From the NCBI GenBank assembly GCA_026826555.1, contig JAKSZT010054324.1, positions 3,556,835-3,620,834 of the forward strand: a stretch of 64,000 nucleotides of DNA, read 5' to 3'. Below the pieces are notes generated by a model. The model saw only the letters and a list, made by a program, of their open reading frames with translations. It did no database searches and had not been told where the DNA came from. This DNA comes from Tolypeutes matacus (lineage: Eukaryota; Chordata; Mammalia; Cingulata; Chlamyphoridae). A program made the position numbers and the translations under genes. Below are positions 23,800 through 36,425 of this stretch, one piece after another (the first letter of the stretch is position 1; the number at the start of each line of letters is the position of its first letter).

Positions 23800-24540
23800 A
23801 TTCATCTATTGCTGTATAATAAATTACCCCAAAACTTAGTGAGTTAAAAACAACATTTTTTTATCACAGTGTTTGTGGGTCAGAAATCAGGGTATGGTTT
23901 AGCTGGGTTCACCAAATCAGGGTCTCTCACAGGCTGCAATCAAGATGTAGCTGGGGCTGCAGTTACCTCAAGTCTCGAGGCGAGGAAGGATCTGTTTCCA
24001 AGCTCACTCTGTTTTTTTTTTTTGTTGTTTTCTTTATAAATTGATTTATATTTACATTTTATATAAAGGGAATCATACAATATGTTACACAATATGTTTA
24101 GTTCATAGTAACACCATCATACAGTATTTGTCCTTTTGTGTCTGGCTTGCTTCACTCAACATCACTCTGTGTTTGTTGACAGGATTCCGGTTAAGGGGGT
24201 GTTGGCCTGAGGGTTCTCATGCCTCACTGGCTATTGGCTGGAAGCCTCCCTCAGTTCCTTGCCAGGAGGGCTTCTCCATAGGGTAGCTCACAACATGGCA
24301 TCTGGCTTCATTATAGTGAGCAAGTAAGAGAGCACGAGGGAGCGTGCAAGCAAGAGGAAGTCACAGCCTTTTATAACTTAATCTCATAATTGATATCCTA
24401 TTCCTTTTTCTGTATTCTTTTGGTAAGAAGTAAGCCCCTAAATTCAGGCCCCACTTGAGTGGAGGAGATTATACAAGGTCATGGATACGTGGAGGGGAGT
24501 TTCATTGGAGGTCATCTTATAAGTTTGCCTACCATCATAG
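23800..24540 (-). mobile_element. LTR-like segment, antisense, split by an L1 fragment
   Basis: The left part, ATTGCTGTATAATAAATTAC..., and the right part, TTCCTTGCCAGGAGGGCTTC, ATGGCATCTGGCTTC, GGAGGTCATCTTATAAG, are in the order of an antisense MaLR-like LTR. Between them, about 24011-24170 is an L1 3' piece (GTATTTGTCCTTTTGTGTCT, GGCTTGCTTCACTCAACATC) flanked by TCACTCTG on both sides. Confidence 0.5.
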
Positions 24541-27350
24541 CCATCTAAATTTGTCTTTATATTGTTAGAGGTGGGTCTGTTTATATTGTTAGAGGTGGGT
24601 TTGCTCAAGAAAAGAGTATGCACATTTTAAAATAAAATATAAAAATATATGTCATCAGATTTCTTTGCAAAAGTTTCATTCTAAATTTCAAAGTTAAACT
24701 CCAAAATAGATGGGACTATTTGCTACTATCTGGGAGCATGAGGTAGTAGACCCTCAAGGAACCTTTGCCAGATTTTGTCATGAATGTCTTGTCTTTTCTG
24801 TCTTCATTTCCTTACCCTTCCAAAACTTCCCAGAACAGAAAATAGCTGTGTGTCGTGTAACAGAAATGATACGAAGGTTCTAACCAGCAGGAACATGCTA
24901 TCCTTGTCATCATGGTAACTAGTCTAGGTTACCATGACTAGATTGTGCCATTAAAAAGTGCCATTGCCTTCGCTTGTTTGCTGGTACGGGTGAGGTTTAT
25001 TCAGAAATAGATGGACATTGACTACAATAAAAAGTAAAGAAAATATTAATGAAGTTTAAACTATATAGGGGACAAATTTTAGTATCTAAAAGATGAAAAG
25101 TGAGTTAATTTTATTTCTACATTTCAGCAACCATCATTTTTTGCAGAGTAGTGTTCACTCTAAATAGTTAAACATGGAGGTATAGCTGCAGCACACAAAA
25201 TCTGTACCTTGTAGATTTAATTGAGGTCTTGTGTTATTTAATACATGTCAGTTCATTTGAAAATATTATCAATTATAAATTAAATAATAATTAATAAAAA
25301 TATATTCATTGCTTTTATTCCACCCTAACCAAAATCTTATATATATGCGTGTGTATATCTATATGTCTATGTGTGTGTGTGTGTAATTGTTTTACCTATT
25401 GCCTTTTTACATTTGTGATAAAATAAGGATGTGAGGGTTAAAATATCTGTTAAGTTCATTGATTTTTATATATCATTATTAAGAACATTGAGTTTCATAT
25501 ATTCTTGTCTGGAAGTTATAAGAAAAATTAAACATGACCATATATTTTTCAATCATGTAACTTGTTAGAAATAGAAGGAACAAAATGGCCCCACTCCCTT
25601 TATTGTAGGAAATTCTGTTTTAATAAATGATGAATCATGAAAAAAGATAAAAAGTCAAGAGAGTATGTGTAAATTTTAATAGATTTATAATAAAAAAGAA
25701 TAAAAATGAAAAAAAAAAAAGAAATAGATGGGGTGGGGAGAGTAGGCTGGGCAGGTGAGGACTAGGAAAACTCCACTTGAATCATTTCTTCTAAGAGAAC
25801 ATCAGTCCTTGGGGGCTTCTGGTAGGTCAGGAAAGAATAACATGTACATTTACTTCCTCATCATGGGCAAAAAGCACCTTTACTTAAAAGGACCCTTATC
25901 GTTACCAGGGCATGTTATGGGTAGAGGAACTGTGATTTTATTACCAGAATCATTTTCTCTCCTTCCCATCACTTTGAGGTGACTTTATAAAATTAAACAC
26001 ATCCTAAACCTAGACGATTAAAAATAAATGGAAACAATTGGTGTTCCAAATGTCTATGAACGCCATCTTGCCCTCTTCTCCCTTCCTCTTCTAAGCAAGA
26101 AGGGGTGGGAGGGGAGGTGGGAAAAGTGCATGATCTCAGATGCTGCTGAGGCAGTGTCTTGAGGGGATCCACCATCAATTTTCCTACTTGTGGCTAGAAC
26201 CCCTGTGGATGGAGAAGGGGCTGGGAATTCCCCTCTCCCCAACCCTCTGCTCCTTTTCATGTGGATTGGTGTAGGGATCTAGCATTTCTGGCCGCAGCTC
26301 CATCTCTGTTTCTCATGCCACCTTGAAAAGCTTCTCCTTGCTGGACGCCCTGGACCCTTTCTCCTCCCTTCTGCACCCTCCTGTAAGCCTGGTGCCATGT
26401 GAGCAAGGCTGACCCTGCGTGGAGTGACTCCATGTCCCAGCATGACCCGTCTTCCCTGCTTCCCCTCCCTCAGACGCCTGGGCAGGTTGTACTCACATTT
26501 CACAAGCTTACTCTGCCAGATGAGAAAAACGTGTACTTTATTCAGGACAGCGAGCTCAGTCGTGTGGATTGCATTCCCTGCAGAAATGAGAATCCAAGTG
26601 CAGTGGCCTTTCAAAGCCGAAATAAATCAGGGCTCCTTAGCCGTACTGCCCTGATCTGCCAGTTTTGTTTTTTTCTGGAAGCCAAGCAGGGTTAGGGCAA
26701 ATTAGAGGAGACCAGTTGAGGACCAGCTTATTGTGTAATCACTTAAAATCTCTGGAGCCTGGGAATAGCTACCTTGTGATTTAAAATGCAAACATTTGCA
26801 AATGGTTTATATCTTGATCAGTTATGTAAAGATCTGCATTTTTCAGATGTGCTAAAGGAGCTTTTAGATTCCTTTTCTTTCTTTAATATGACAGTTTTGC
26901 TTTTTGTTGTGAAACTATATTTTTTAGTATTCACCTGTCTTAAGCCTTATTTTTTTTTTTTTAATTAAAGTTGGTAAATAAAATCCAGTTAAAGAGAATA
27001 GAGCAAGAGTTATTACCAAACACTTGTTTTGGTTTCTTGCTGGGTAGGTACAGTTTTCCTAGGAATGGTGATTGGGTATTTCTGGTTTTCCTCTTCTTTC
27101 TTAAAACAAATAGAGGAAATCTTTGATGGAGGCTTTCTTTTCAAGACATATTGATGAATGTAGAGTCTTAAATGAAAAAGAAGTAGTGGATGTGGCTTCC
27201 TGGACTCTGCTTGGACCAAAAATAAAGCAAATCTTCACCACAGGGATTTGGCTCAGCCTTGTGCCCAGAGTGCTGGTTGCTTCCCATCACTTTGCTTCAG
27301 TGGCATGCTCCGGGCAAAAGTTCCTTTTGAGAAAAAAATCTTTTGAAAGC
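24541..27350 (+). other. Intronic stretch, no gene seen
   Basis: AT-rich left half, GC-richer from about 26040 to 26690 (unassigned, no recognised protein). A roughly 23-bp tandem duplication around TTTATATTGTTAGAGGTGGG lies at 24558-24600, and a short TG run at about 25369-25384. Confidence 0.45.
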
Positions 27351-27352
27351 TT

Positions 27353-27434
27353 TTCTTTCTTTCTCCCTTCCTTACTTCCTTCCTCCCTCCCTCCCTCTCT
27401 TTCTTTCCTCCCTCCCTTCCTTCCTTCCCTCCAC
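27353..27434 (+). repeat. TTCC/CCCT-rich microsatellite
   Basis: Imperfect pyrimidine tract built from TTCC, CTCC and TTTC units, followed by an 18-nt T run at 27440-27457. Confidence 0.9.
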
Positions 27435-27470
27435 CATAGCTTTTTTTTTTTTTTTTTGAAAGAAGTATAG

Positions 27471-27656
27471 GGGAAGCGGCTGTGGCTCAATCAGTAGGGC
27501 TCCCGTTTACCATATGGGAGGCCCCGGGTTCGGTTCCCGGGGCCTCCTGGTGAAGGCAAGCCCGCCCGCATGGCGTGGTTAGCTGACCCAGCGAGCACAA
27601 GCAGCAAGGGGGGGATAAATGAATAAATAAATAAAATCTTAAAAAAAAAAAAAAAA
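27471..27656 (+). mobile_element. DAS-type SINE, young monomer; TSD AAAGAAGTAT
   Basis: tRNA-like head GGAAGCGGCTGTGGCTCAAT with B box GGGTTCGGTTCCCGG, body GTGAAGGCAAGCCCGCCC..., and tail GGGGGGGATAAATGAATAAA ending in a 19-nt A run. TSD at 27459-27468 and 27657-27666. Nearly identical to 37312-37496, differing mainly at CpG positions, so it is recent. As a modified tRNA-derived unit it may carry an internal Pol III promoter. Confidence 0.95.
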
Positions 27657-27666
27657 AAAGAAGTAT

Positions 27667-29212
27667 GGTATAAGCCTCACTCATTAAAGAATTGTGTGGG
27701 AAAAACAAACTGCCTAAAGAAGAAAACAGGAAAAACCAAAACCGATCCCTTAAATGAATGAAAACATATACACCTGTCACACTTTTATGGGGTAACTGTT
27801 TCCATGCAAGTTGGTTTAGAAACTGTGACAAGATTTACTGTTTGGTTTTGGTTGTCTTCTATTTTTAACATTTTTGGCAAGGCTACACATTGTGATTACA
27901 TAAGAAAATTAGAGCTTCAATTTTGGTATGAAAAAAAAGCACCTCTTGACTCTGGGTGGGTTTTTTTCTGGCATTGCCTGGAGAGAGCTTGAGCTCCCAT
28001 CATGAAATAATAGGCACAAAGTTCCAGTCAGCGCAAGTCTCCCTGCCAGCTCCTCCATGTGGTGGATGGAGAAGCCTCCCCATCCATGCTCCTGCCCCCT
28101 GGAAGGCTGGGCTGCTTAGTGTCTGGAGGGCCATGCAGTGCATCAGGCCCTGACCGGAAAGCAGGGAAAGCCGGCCCCGTCCCTCACTCCCAGGAAGGGG
28201 TTAGGGGGGGTCAGCCTTTTCAGTACTCACGACAGTTACGGAAGGCCAACAGTGCAGCCAGCAGACATACTGCTAAGCTCTTGTCACTTACTGTCTTATT
28301 TGATCACTTCCACAATCCTGTGAGGTAAAATCTGCCAAGATTTTTTCTCTAAGAAAGGGAGGGAAAATAAGAAGCCTGTGGTCTCTGCTTTCAAGAATTC
28401 CCTGTCTAATAGAGAGGACACACACATAAATGAGGAAGTTTAAGAAAGCATTTGTTGACAGACAGACAGATGAATAGATAGATGGATAGAATGATGTAGC
28501 GAATCTGGCAAAATGTTAAAATTGGTGGTTCTGGGTGTCTGGGGGCAGGGTAGGAGTATGTTGGAGTTCTCTGTATGGGGTTTGTTTTATTTCGTAATTG
28601 TCCTGTAAGTTTGAATATATTAAAAAAAAAAAAACAAGTTTAAAAAAGTGGAAAAAAAGAAAAGAAGAGAAAAAGCATTATGTTAATCATAAACATTGAA
28701 AGCTAATGCTTATTACAAACTTTCCTTGTGCTTGTGTACTTTGGCAAACGCTTTATTTGGATAATATTATTTAGCCTTCATAATAACACTATGAAGTAGA
28801 TGGTTTTGTTATCTCCATTTTACAGGAGAGGAAACTAAAGTTTGGAGACAATAAAAATTTGAGAGCCTGCTGTTCTGTAAATGGTAAACCTGGGAGTCAA
28901 ACCCAGGCAGTCTGATCCCAGACCCCATGTACTTAAGGGCCAATCTATACAAGACAGGGGCCAATAGGTACAGAACACAGATGTGGTTAATTGACCCAGC
29001 CTCTCCATTGGTGTAGCAGGCAGACCAGTCAGGGAAAGGGCTACACCCTCAATCCCCAATATTATCCACCCCAAGGACTTGTCTGTCATTCTACTGCTAG
29101 AAATTCAGCTCTTTATACAACCACATTTCTATCCTGACCATTCTCCTTAGTAAATGAAGTTTGGCTCATGGGACCTCTGGATAATCCAGTCCTGGCTTTT
29201 CAGGCTCTTTGG
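27667..29212 (+). other. Intronic stretch with a MIR, no gene seen
   Basis: Apart from the MIR at 28735-28925, it holds a short GACAGACAGA/GATAGATGG tract near 28457-28490 and an A-rich run at 28621-28634. The GC-richer piece 28010-28230 shows no recognised protein. Confidence 0.45.
28735..28925 (+). repeat. MIR
   Basis: Sense MIR: TTATCTCCATTTTACAGGAG, AGGAAACTAAAG, GGGAGTCAAACCCAGGCAGT and CTGATCCCAGACCC. Confidence 0.85.
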
Positions 29213-29226
29213 CTCAGGGAGTTCTT

Positions 29227-29584
29227 TTTTTTTCTTTTTAAAGATTTATTTTTCTCCACGCCCTCGTTGTTTGCATTTGTTGTGCCTGTTTGTTGTATGC
29301 TGGTCTTCTCTTTTTGGGAGGCACAAGGAACCAAACATGGGACCTCCCATGCAGAAGGGAGATGCCTAATCACCTGAGCCACCCCCGCTCCTGCTTTGTT
29401 GCATCTCTTGTTGTGTTTCCTCGCTGTGTCTCTTAGTTGCATCATCTTGCTGCATCAGCTTGCTGTGCCAGCCCATCGCATCAGCTTGTTGTCTTGCTCA
29501 TCTTCTTTAGGAGGCACTGGGAACCAACCCTGGATCTCCCATGTGGTAGGTGGAAGCTCATTCACCTGAGCCACATCTGCTTCC
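29227..29584 (-). mobile_element. DAS-type SINE, long dimer; 14-bp TSD
   Basis: TSD CTCAGGGAGTTCTT lies at 29213-29226 and 29585-29598. On the minus strand, head 1 is GCAGATGTGGCTCAGGTGAA, followed by a body with GATGCGATGGGCTGGCACAG-like units, head 2 (CGGGGGTGGCTCAGGTGATT) and an AAATAAATCTTTAAAAAG tail. Confidence 0.9.
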
Positions 29585-29599
29585 CTCAGGGAGTTCTTA

Positions 29600-31154
29600 A
29601 ACATTGGAGTATGTCACAGCCAATACATCTGAAGGTGAGGGGCAGGACACTAGAGCCTGCATTTTAAGCACACACCCCAGGTACTTACTCTTGGTCCTCA
29701 GGAGGCCCAGGGTAACTGGATAGTAGTCAGTGGACAGCTGGTTCAGCGCAAGTGGAGTTTGTCTTTTCCTCTTGGCCAATCACCCACCTTTACCAGAGTC
29801 CCCAGAGCTCAAGAAGAGAAAAGGGAAAGAAGAAAAGAACAAATGGGGTGGGGGTGGTGGTGCTGGGGCTGGGTATGGAACTCAAGAATATGAGGTCAAA
29901 CCCATAAATATTTGTTGAGAAGCAAGGGTTCAAAATGAGTGAGGTAAGAATGAGCACAGACAAAGCTGAATTAGGGAAGGGTCAGGGGAGGTGGTGAAGG
30001 GAGGGCTGAACCGTCCCTGGCTGGCAGTTTGTGTTTGAAGCCTTCTTTGATGAACCTGCAGAGGCTGACAGTTGGGTGGGTGGCCCTGATTATGGATGGG
30101 CCAGAAGTTGGGGATGAGGCATGAGAACAATGAGTAATTTGGACTATTTGGGTACAAAGGGAGGGTTACAGATTCAGAGCTTTGCAGCAAATGGGAGACA
30201 AGAGTGGGCTTCTTAACAGCATGGTCAGGCCACTTGGAGGAGGTGGTGAAGGCTGGCGGGCAAGCAGAGGAAATAACAGGGCAGAGATTTAGTCGTTAGT
30301 GAGTGCGGGCAACAGTAGGTATCTGGTGAGTTGTCTGGTTGATAAGGCAGTTGACTTCAAACCTGAAGGTCCTCAGAGGTACTTAATGGTTCTTTGGAGG
30401 GGAGAGGCTAAGACTGGGCCCCTCTCCCTGCTTCAAACACAGCAGAGAGGGTTTTTAATCTATTTTTGTATAATTGGGGTCCTGTGTAAGACTTTATTTG
30501 AAGAAAGAACAGTTGCTAAAAAAAAAAAAAGTCTTAAAAAATCACCATGCCAAAACAAAACAAAACAAAACAAAACATTTGCGTTGAAGTATTGAAAGAG
30601 ATATTGCCAAAAAGGTTAAGTTGGGGGCAGTTGGTTAAGGGCTTTTTAGTATCAGGCTTAAGCGTTTATAGAGATCCATTGCAGAGTGGAAAGAACAATG
30701 GCGCTGTGGCTCAGGCTTGCCTTTCAGCCCCAGGACCTTCCTAATGGTGGGCCTTTGAAAATTTTACTCATTTTTCTAGGCATTAGGTTTGTTTGGTTTT
30801 GTTTTGATTTTTAATAAATTGAGAGGTTGAGCTGAATTGAATGATTTTAGAGCGTCCTTCGTGCTATAAATTCCTGTCAGCAACGATCTTGCTCTTGCTT
30901 CTTAGACCTACACCTAGGGATGAGTACAGGATCATAGCTGGAGGAAAATTAATTCTATGGTATTGTACAGGATGATGGAGGGAGGCAGTTGAGGGGCTAG
31001 GATGCAGCATCCCCATGGAGAGGCACGACAGGAACAGGGGCGGGGGGGGGCGGTGCAGCAGAGGTAGAAGTGTGGTGATCGTCAGCAAAGCCACAGAAGT
31101 AAGGTTTCCACTAAAGGAGGTACTTTGGATGGATTGTACAAGGCAGGGGACCAT
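29600..31154 (+). other. Intronic stretch, no gene seen
   Basis: 29930-30330 resembles old interspersed repeat text. A (CAAAA)n run lies at about 30552-30577. A G-rich run (GGGGCGGGGGGGGGCGG) lies at about 31036-31053. The region from about 31100 begins to look like an L1 3' end. Confidence 0.45.
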
Positions 31155-32075
31155 ATAACACAGTGAACCCCGTGGTAAATGATGGACTGTGGCTAACAGA
31201 ACAAATAAGAGAATGTTCTTTCATGAACTCTAACAAATACACAATACTAATATATGGTGTTAATAATAGGATGGTGTAGCAGTTTGGCATTGTTTATGGA
31301 TTCCAAAAATAATTATTGGATTATGTTTGTAAACTGGTCTGCCAGAGGTATCGCTTTTAATTGATTAAGTTATGATTAGGACTTTGATTGGGCCACGTCA
31401 GTACGGCGTTGAGTCCCTGCCCACCAAGGGACAGGGACTCACAGAGAAAAGACATGGCAAAGAACAGAGTTGGGAGTTTTTTGAGCTGGAGCCCCAGGAA
31501 GTGAGCACACAGAGGAGCTTGGGGTGAGGAAAGAGAGAAGGCCCTGGGAAAAGAGACAAGCCTTTTGCCTGACAGTTCACAGCTGCCCTAATGGAGAGAA
31601 CAAAGCAGTTGAACCTGGAGAGAATTGAGTCCCGGGGAGAGAGACAAAGCCTAGAGAGCCTGACCATGAAGTCTTAAGAGGAAGAGGAAGGCTGAACGTC
31701 AGCACTGTCTTGCTCCAACACATGGCAACAGACTTTGGTGAGGGAAGTAACTTACATTTTATGGCCTGGTAACTGTAAGCTTCTACCCCAAATAAACACC
31801 CTTTATAAAAGCCAACAGATTTCTGATATTTTGCATCAGCACCCCTTTGGCTGACTAATGCACATGGTTTCTGGGAAAAATATACCAAATATAATCCGTG
31901 GACTATAGATAGCAGTAATATTATGGCAATGTTCTTTCACCATTTGTAGCAAATGTGTCACAACAATGTAAGTTGGTGGTGGTGGGGCAATGTATGAGAA
32001 TTCTGTATGGTATGCATGACTGCTTTATAAACGTACAACTTCTCAAATAAAAACAACAAAAACAAAAACAAAACT
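31155..32075 (+). mobile_element. L1 3' end, sense, split by an LTR-like element
   Basis: Left part: GATGGACTGTGGCTAACAGA, GTTCTTTCATGAAC, ATGGTGTTAATAATAGGATG. Right part after the LTR-like insert: GGGAAAAATATACCAAATAT, GGACTATAGATAGCAGTAAT, GCATGACTGCTTTATAAAC, then CAAATAAAAACAACAAAAAC as the tail. These phrases are the reverse complement of the class seen at 1030-1680 and 49380-49680. Confidence 0.65.
31275..31862 (+). mobile_element. Solo LTR-like element nested in L1
   Basis: Starts TGTAGCAGTTTGG and ends CTGACTAATGCA (TG...CA ends), 588 bp. It has AATAAACACCC near the right end followed by TTGCATCAGCACCCC-type LTR text. Flanking 5-mers GATGG and CATGG match at 4 of 5 positions, as expected for a decayed 5-bp TSD. 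No viral coding sequence is present. The ERV class is not resolved. Confidence 0.6.
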
Positions 32076-32168
32076 TCTTCATTAAACAATGCACACAGGT
32101 AGAGGTCTTTGTGACACCAGGCAAACAACTTTACAAAGGTTCACTGTGAGTTTTTAAACCTCCTTTTA

Positions 32169-32364
32169 TTTTTTAGGAGGTACCGGGGTTTGAACCCAGG
32201 ACCTCGTACATGGGAGGCAGGTGCTCAGCCACTTGAGCTACATCTGCACCCCAATGAAAGTTGGCTTTTTATATTTGTTTGTTTTTTAGGAGGTACCAGA
32301 GACTGAACCCAGGACCTTGTACATGGGAAGCAGGTGCTCAACCATTTGAGCTACATCCACTCCC
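32169..32364 (-). mobile_element. DAS-type SINE, short dimer; 16-bp TSD
   Basis: TSD TTTAAACCTCCTTTTA (32153-32168) and TTTAAACCTTCTTTTA (32365-32380), 15 of 16. Two minus-strand heads (GATGTAGCTCAAATGGTTGA; GATGTAGCTCAAGTGGCTGA), each with a B box and a GTACCTCCTAAAAAA end. Confidence 0.88.
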
Positions 32365-32380
32365 TTTAAACCTTCTTTTA

Positions 32381-35300
32381 AGGCTGGGCTTGCTTCCCGA
32401 GAAGCTGACTTCTCATTGAATGCTGGAAAATGAAAACATGTGAGCTGCTTAGATTAGCTAGGTAACAGTGTGTCCAGTAGCTGCTGTTGATCTTGCATGA
32501 AGTATCTCTGTTTTCTGAAAAGATTTCTTTTGACCATTGTGTATCACCATGATGACAGGAGATGACCTTCTTAGCTGGAGGAAGAACAACTATTTATCTG
32601 TGTGGTATTTGGTTAGCAATAATTTACATACACATTTTAGCCAAGAAAACTTACTGAATTCCTATTTGTGCATGGTCTTGTGTTAGGTACTGGAGCTGCC
32701 ACGAAGTCTAGGGCACAATCCTGGCCCTCACAGACTAAAGGAGAGGACAGACATGTGAGCACAGAAATAGTGAGGTCATTATGCATATATGAGAGTGAGC
32801 TTACAGGATGCAGAAGTCACAAGACAGGGATGGTTAGCCGGCCCTTCCTTCTTCCTCCCATCCTTCTCTACCTCTTTTCCTTCACTTTACCAGGGGTTGA
32901 AGTTAAACCAGAAAGAAGTTTGAGGAAATTGGGGCTGCGCAAGAAAGGCCTTTTCTAGGTGGATGGAAAGTTTTTAGATTCCCCATGGAGAGCACTGCTC
33001 ATATGCTCCTCTACAGTAGCCATACACAGGAGAACAAGACTGCAAAGCTGAGTGCTCACTGACTCTCGTGGAGTCTTTAGAAGCACCTCACAGACGAGGG
33101 GGCTACACCATTCTGAGATCCTCTCTGTGCCTGCAGCTGGGCTGTCACTGGGCCAATTGCTCCCTGTGACTGAGTTGTCTTTTTGTCTGAGAAAACTGGA
33201 GAAGACTGAATTCCTGGTGTGTAGAAATAAACCTTCTGTAGATAAGTTCCCTTTAAACAGGGCTAAAATCTATGTCACAATGAATTTCTACTCAGAAAAC
33301 AGGTAACTTTTGCTTAGGCAAGCCAGTCAGTACAACCTAATTTCGGGTTCTCCAACAGGGACCCCCCAATAAACAAATAATACCGCTTTTCTTCTACTGG
33401 CTTCTCTGGAGTAGTTGGTTAAAACAAACAAACAAACAAAAAAACAAGGATGACAATCAACTGAGCATGTGGAGTTAATTCTTCTCAAATTTACCAATCC
33501 CTCCACTTCTACTGGGGCAATATCAGTAAAAGGACAGAAAAAGGCCAGGAATGTGCTTAGGGAAAATGCTTCCTCACAAAAAGCAAGAGTGGGGAAGTGG
33601 TACCTTCCACCCATGTTTTCCATGATTTTATACCTTTTGTGGACAGGTACTCAGGTCTTGTGGGGAAGTCAAAGAACAGACCAGGGTATGGTTAGGAAAC
33701 TTATTGATCATGAAGCCTCTGAAATCTGATAATATGAGAAATATGGATTAATAAATATAGCACTTGACATTTGCCCATCTTTACTTACATTATCTTATTC
33801 ATCACATAATGTGATGTACCCTCATTTGACCATTGAAGAAACTACAGCACAAAGAGATAGTGTTTCACCCAAGAGGGCAACTAAATAAGGGGTATAATGT
33901 CGACTCAAGCCTACCTTTGACTCTAAAGATAGGACTCTTTCCATTCCTCCAGGTGGACGCATGGTTTGCAATTGTTTGTTTGAGTCCATTTTATTTCAAG
34001 CCTCTTTTTTAGTCTTGTGGGCATGCTCATTATTTGTCTCTCTTTTATCTCAAGGTTATCTGTTTTGTCTATCTATTTTTACCAAGGCAAATTGAAAAGC
34101 TCCCAAGTAGATGGTTCACTTTTTCCCCCTTGAGATTTTCTAGGGATGCAGCCTTAATCCTTAAGCAGCCTGTTCATTCTCTTATCAACCTAATGTTTAG
34201 GAAATTATTCCTGTTATCAGAATACTGAGCTGATAGGCTAGTTGGGTTATAACCTAACATGTTGTGTTAAATGTGAGAATTTTAAAATTTGGCATGAGAA
34301 AAATTTTAAACTCCATTCTAAAAAGTGTTTGAAGGTTTAGTGGGAGGGCATGAGGGATATAATTTGCCTTAATTAATCCATGAACTAATAAGCCATATTG
34401 CACTAAATTTTATTGTATGGCCAAAAGACTAGAATTCCCTCACAATTTTAAGTGGGTTATAAATGTTGGGGGATATTGACAGATCACTTGGATTAATACT
34501 ACTTCCTTTTGCCTGACTTAAAAGCCCACCCAAATAAAGTTAGAAGGAAGAGTTTGATTTCTTTCTTGCCTCCTATGCAGGGCTCCCATTGCACTGCCCC
34601 ACCCCACCCTACCCCTACCTCACCCCAACTCCCATCTCTTACCCATAAACACATATTTGCATCAAACTGAATCATCTCCCATTACTCATATCATTTCTTG
34701 ATGTCACATCAAAAGTTATAGTTCCCTTTGTTACCAGTCACTGCATCGACAACCGTAAAATGGATTTCCATTTAGGAAACATGTTCACAGGCAGTATCTC
34801 TTTTAATTCTCATAATACCCTTGAGAGGTAAGTCCCATTATCTTTACAGAAGGCTTAACTGAGGCTCATAAAGGTTGTTTTTTCCAAAGACATAAACAGC
34901 CAGTTAATGTCATTGTCAGGAGTTGAATCCAGGCCCTATGACTCCAGACCACAAAAGTTCAAGAAACACATGGGCATGTATCTTCTGCAGTGGCTCATGA
35001 GCATGTACATAAGGCTAGGTCTGTGTTTCTTCTGTCTCCCCCTGACTCTTTAGATATTCCTAGAAGTTCCTGTAATCTTATTTTGTGAATTAAACCACCC
35101 AACTGTCTGAGAGGCAGTTGTAAGTAAGGGTTAAGAGTTTTGGAGTCAGCCTGGCTACTAACTGGTTCTTTGACCTGGAAAAAGATTTTAATCTCCCTGT
35201 GTCTCAGTTTCTTTAAATGTAAAATGAAGGATAATATCTATCTCATAGGGTTGTTGTAAAAACTAAAATAAATAGTAAGATCACAATAAATGTTAGTTAT

Positions 35301-35999
35301 TGTTGCTGTTATATAATTAGGTTGAATAGACTTCTAAGCATCTTAAGACAGATTCTGGGTAGCTGTTTGGTCTCTCAAGAATCAGACTCTCTATTAAAAT
35401 TTATATCATGGTGTGAAAAGATGATGACAACAGCTACTATATTATTTAGTACCTACTAAGTGCCAAGCACTTTACATACACTCTCCTGAATTCTCACAGC
35501 AACCCTGCAGAGCTCTAGGCTATATCACCTCTAAATTTTACCTGCAATCTGTGTCACTTTTACTCACCACTGTCAAGCTTAAAATTGTACCCTTTTGAAA
35601 ATTAGAACTGTGTTCCCATTTTCAGTCGTCTAGCCCATTTTGTGTTCTCTACTCCTTTAAAGATCTCTTGCAGTAGTTCCAGATGTCATACATAAGCACC
35701 CATCATTCCAGGGATATAAATTTTCCAGACCCTGAGATTCAAATTCTTAGAGTGACTGAGAGTAAATAAGTCTGTTGATAGTTACAGGAACCGACTTCCT
35801 TGAATTTGAACATTTTTTCCTTTAAAGCAAGGGTGAAAGTAATGCGACTTTCCCAGAAAGGATTGGCATACTCTGTCTCAAAGAGAATAGAAAGAAATGG
35901 GAATTGGCAATGACCTTTATCCTGGTATCTGGTGGAGCTTCTGAGCAACATCACACCAGCTGGTAGCACATGTACTTCAAAAGTAAAAATATTTACATT
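32381..35999 (+). other. Intronic stretch with several MIRs, no gene seen
   Basis: MIR-like segments: 33760-33935 (+), 34775-34950 (+), 35120-35310 (-) and 35425-35530 (+). 32660-32760 resembles antisense L2. A (AAAC)n run lies at about 33421-33446, and a CACCCC-rich run at 34595-34630. No exon recognised. Confidence 0.5.
35120..35310 (-). repeat. MIR
   Basis: Antisense MIR with CTGTGTCTCAGTTTCTTTAA, ATCTCATAGGGTTGTTGT and AATAAATGTTAGTTATTGTT. Confidence 0.85.
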
Positions 36000-36425
36000 T
36001 CTGACCTGAGTAGTGGGTTGAATAGTGTGCCCCACCCCCCACCAATTCATGTCTTCAGAATGTGACCTTCTTTGGAAATAGGATCTTTGCAGATGTAAAG
36101 CTCAGGTTGGAGATGAGGTCATACTGGATTAGGGGAGGCCCTAAATCCAATGAAGAATGTCCTTGGAAGAAACAGAAAAGAAGGCACAGAGAGACACAGA
36201 GAAGGCCCTCTGAAGACAGCCGCAGAGATTGGAATTCTGCTGCCACGAACCAAAGAACACCAGGAGCTTCCAGAGGCTGGAAGAGGCAAGGAAGGGTCCT
36301 CCCCCAGAGCCTTCAGAGGGAGCGTAGCTCTGCTAACACCAGGATTTCACACTTGTGGCCTCCAGAACTGTGAGAGAATAAACTTCTGTTGTTTTAAACC
36401 ACTAAATTTGTGGTAATTTATTACC
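36000..36425 (+). mobile_element. MaLR/MLT1-like LTR
   Basis: Contains AGAATGTGACCTTCTTTGGA, TAGGATCTTTGCAGATGTAA, GGGAGGCCCTAAATCCAATG, GGCCTCCAGAACTGTGAGAG and AATAAACTTCTGTTGTTTTA, the order of a common mammalian LTR of the MaLR group. The 88- and 103-codon frames across it are not genes. Confidence 0.65.

Noticed and set aside
27353..27434. CRISPR-like or regulatory array
   Set aside because: It is a simple pyrimidine microsatellite without spaced unique sequences.
27471..27560. tRNA gene candidate (A and B box present)
   Set aside because: The tRNA-like head is part of a SINE with body, A-rich tail and TSD, and the same unit recurs across the window. No CCA-adjacent acceptor stem pairing was apparent.
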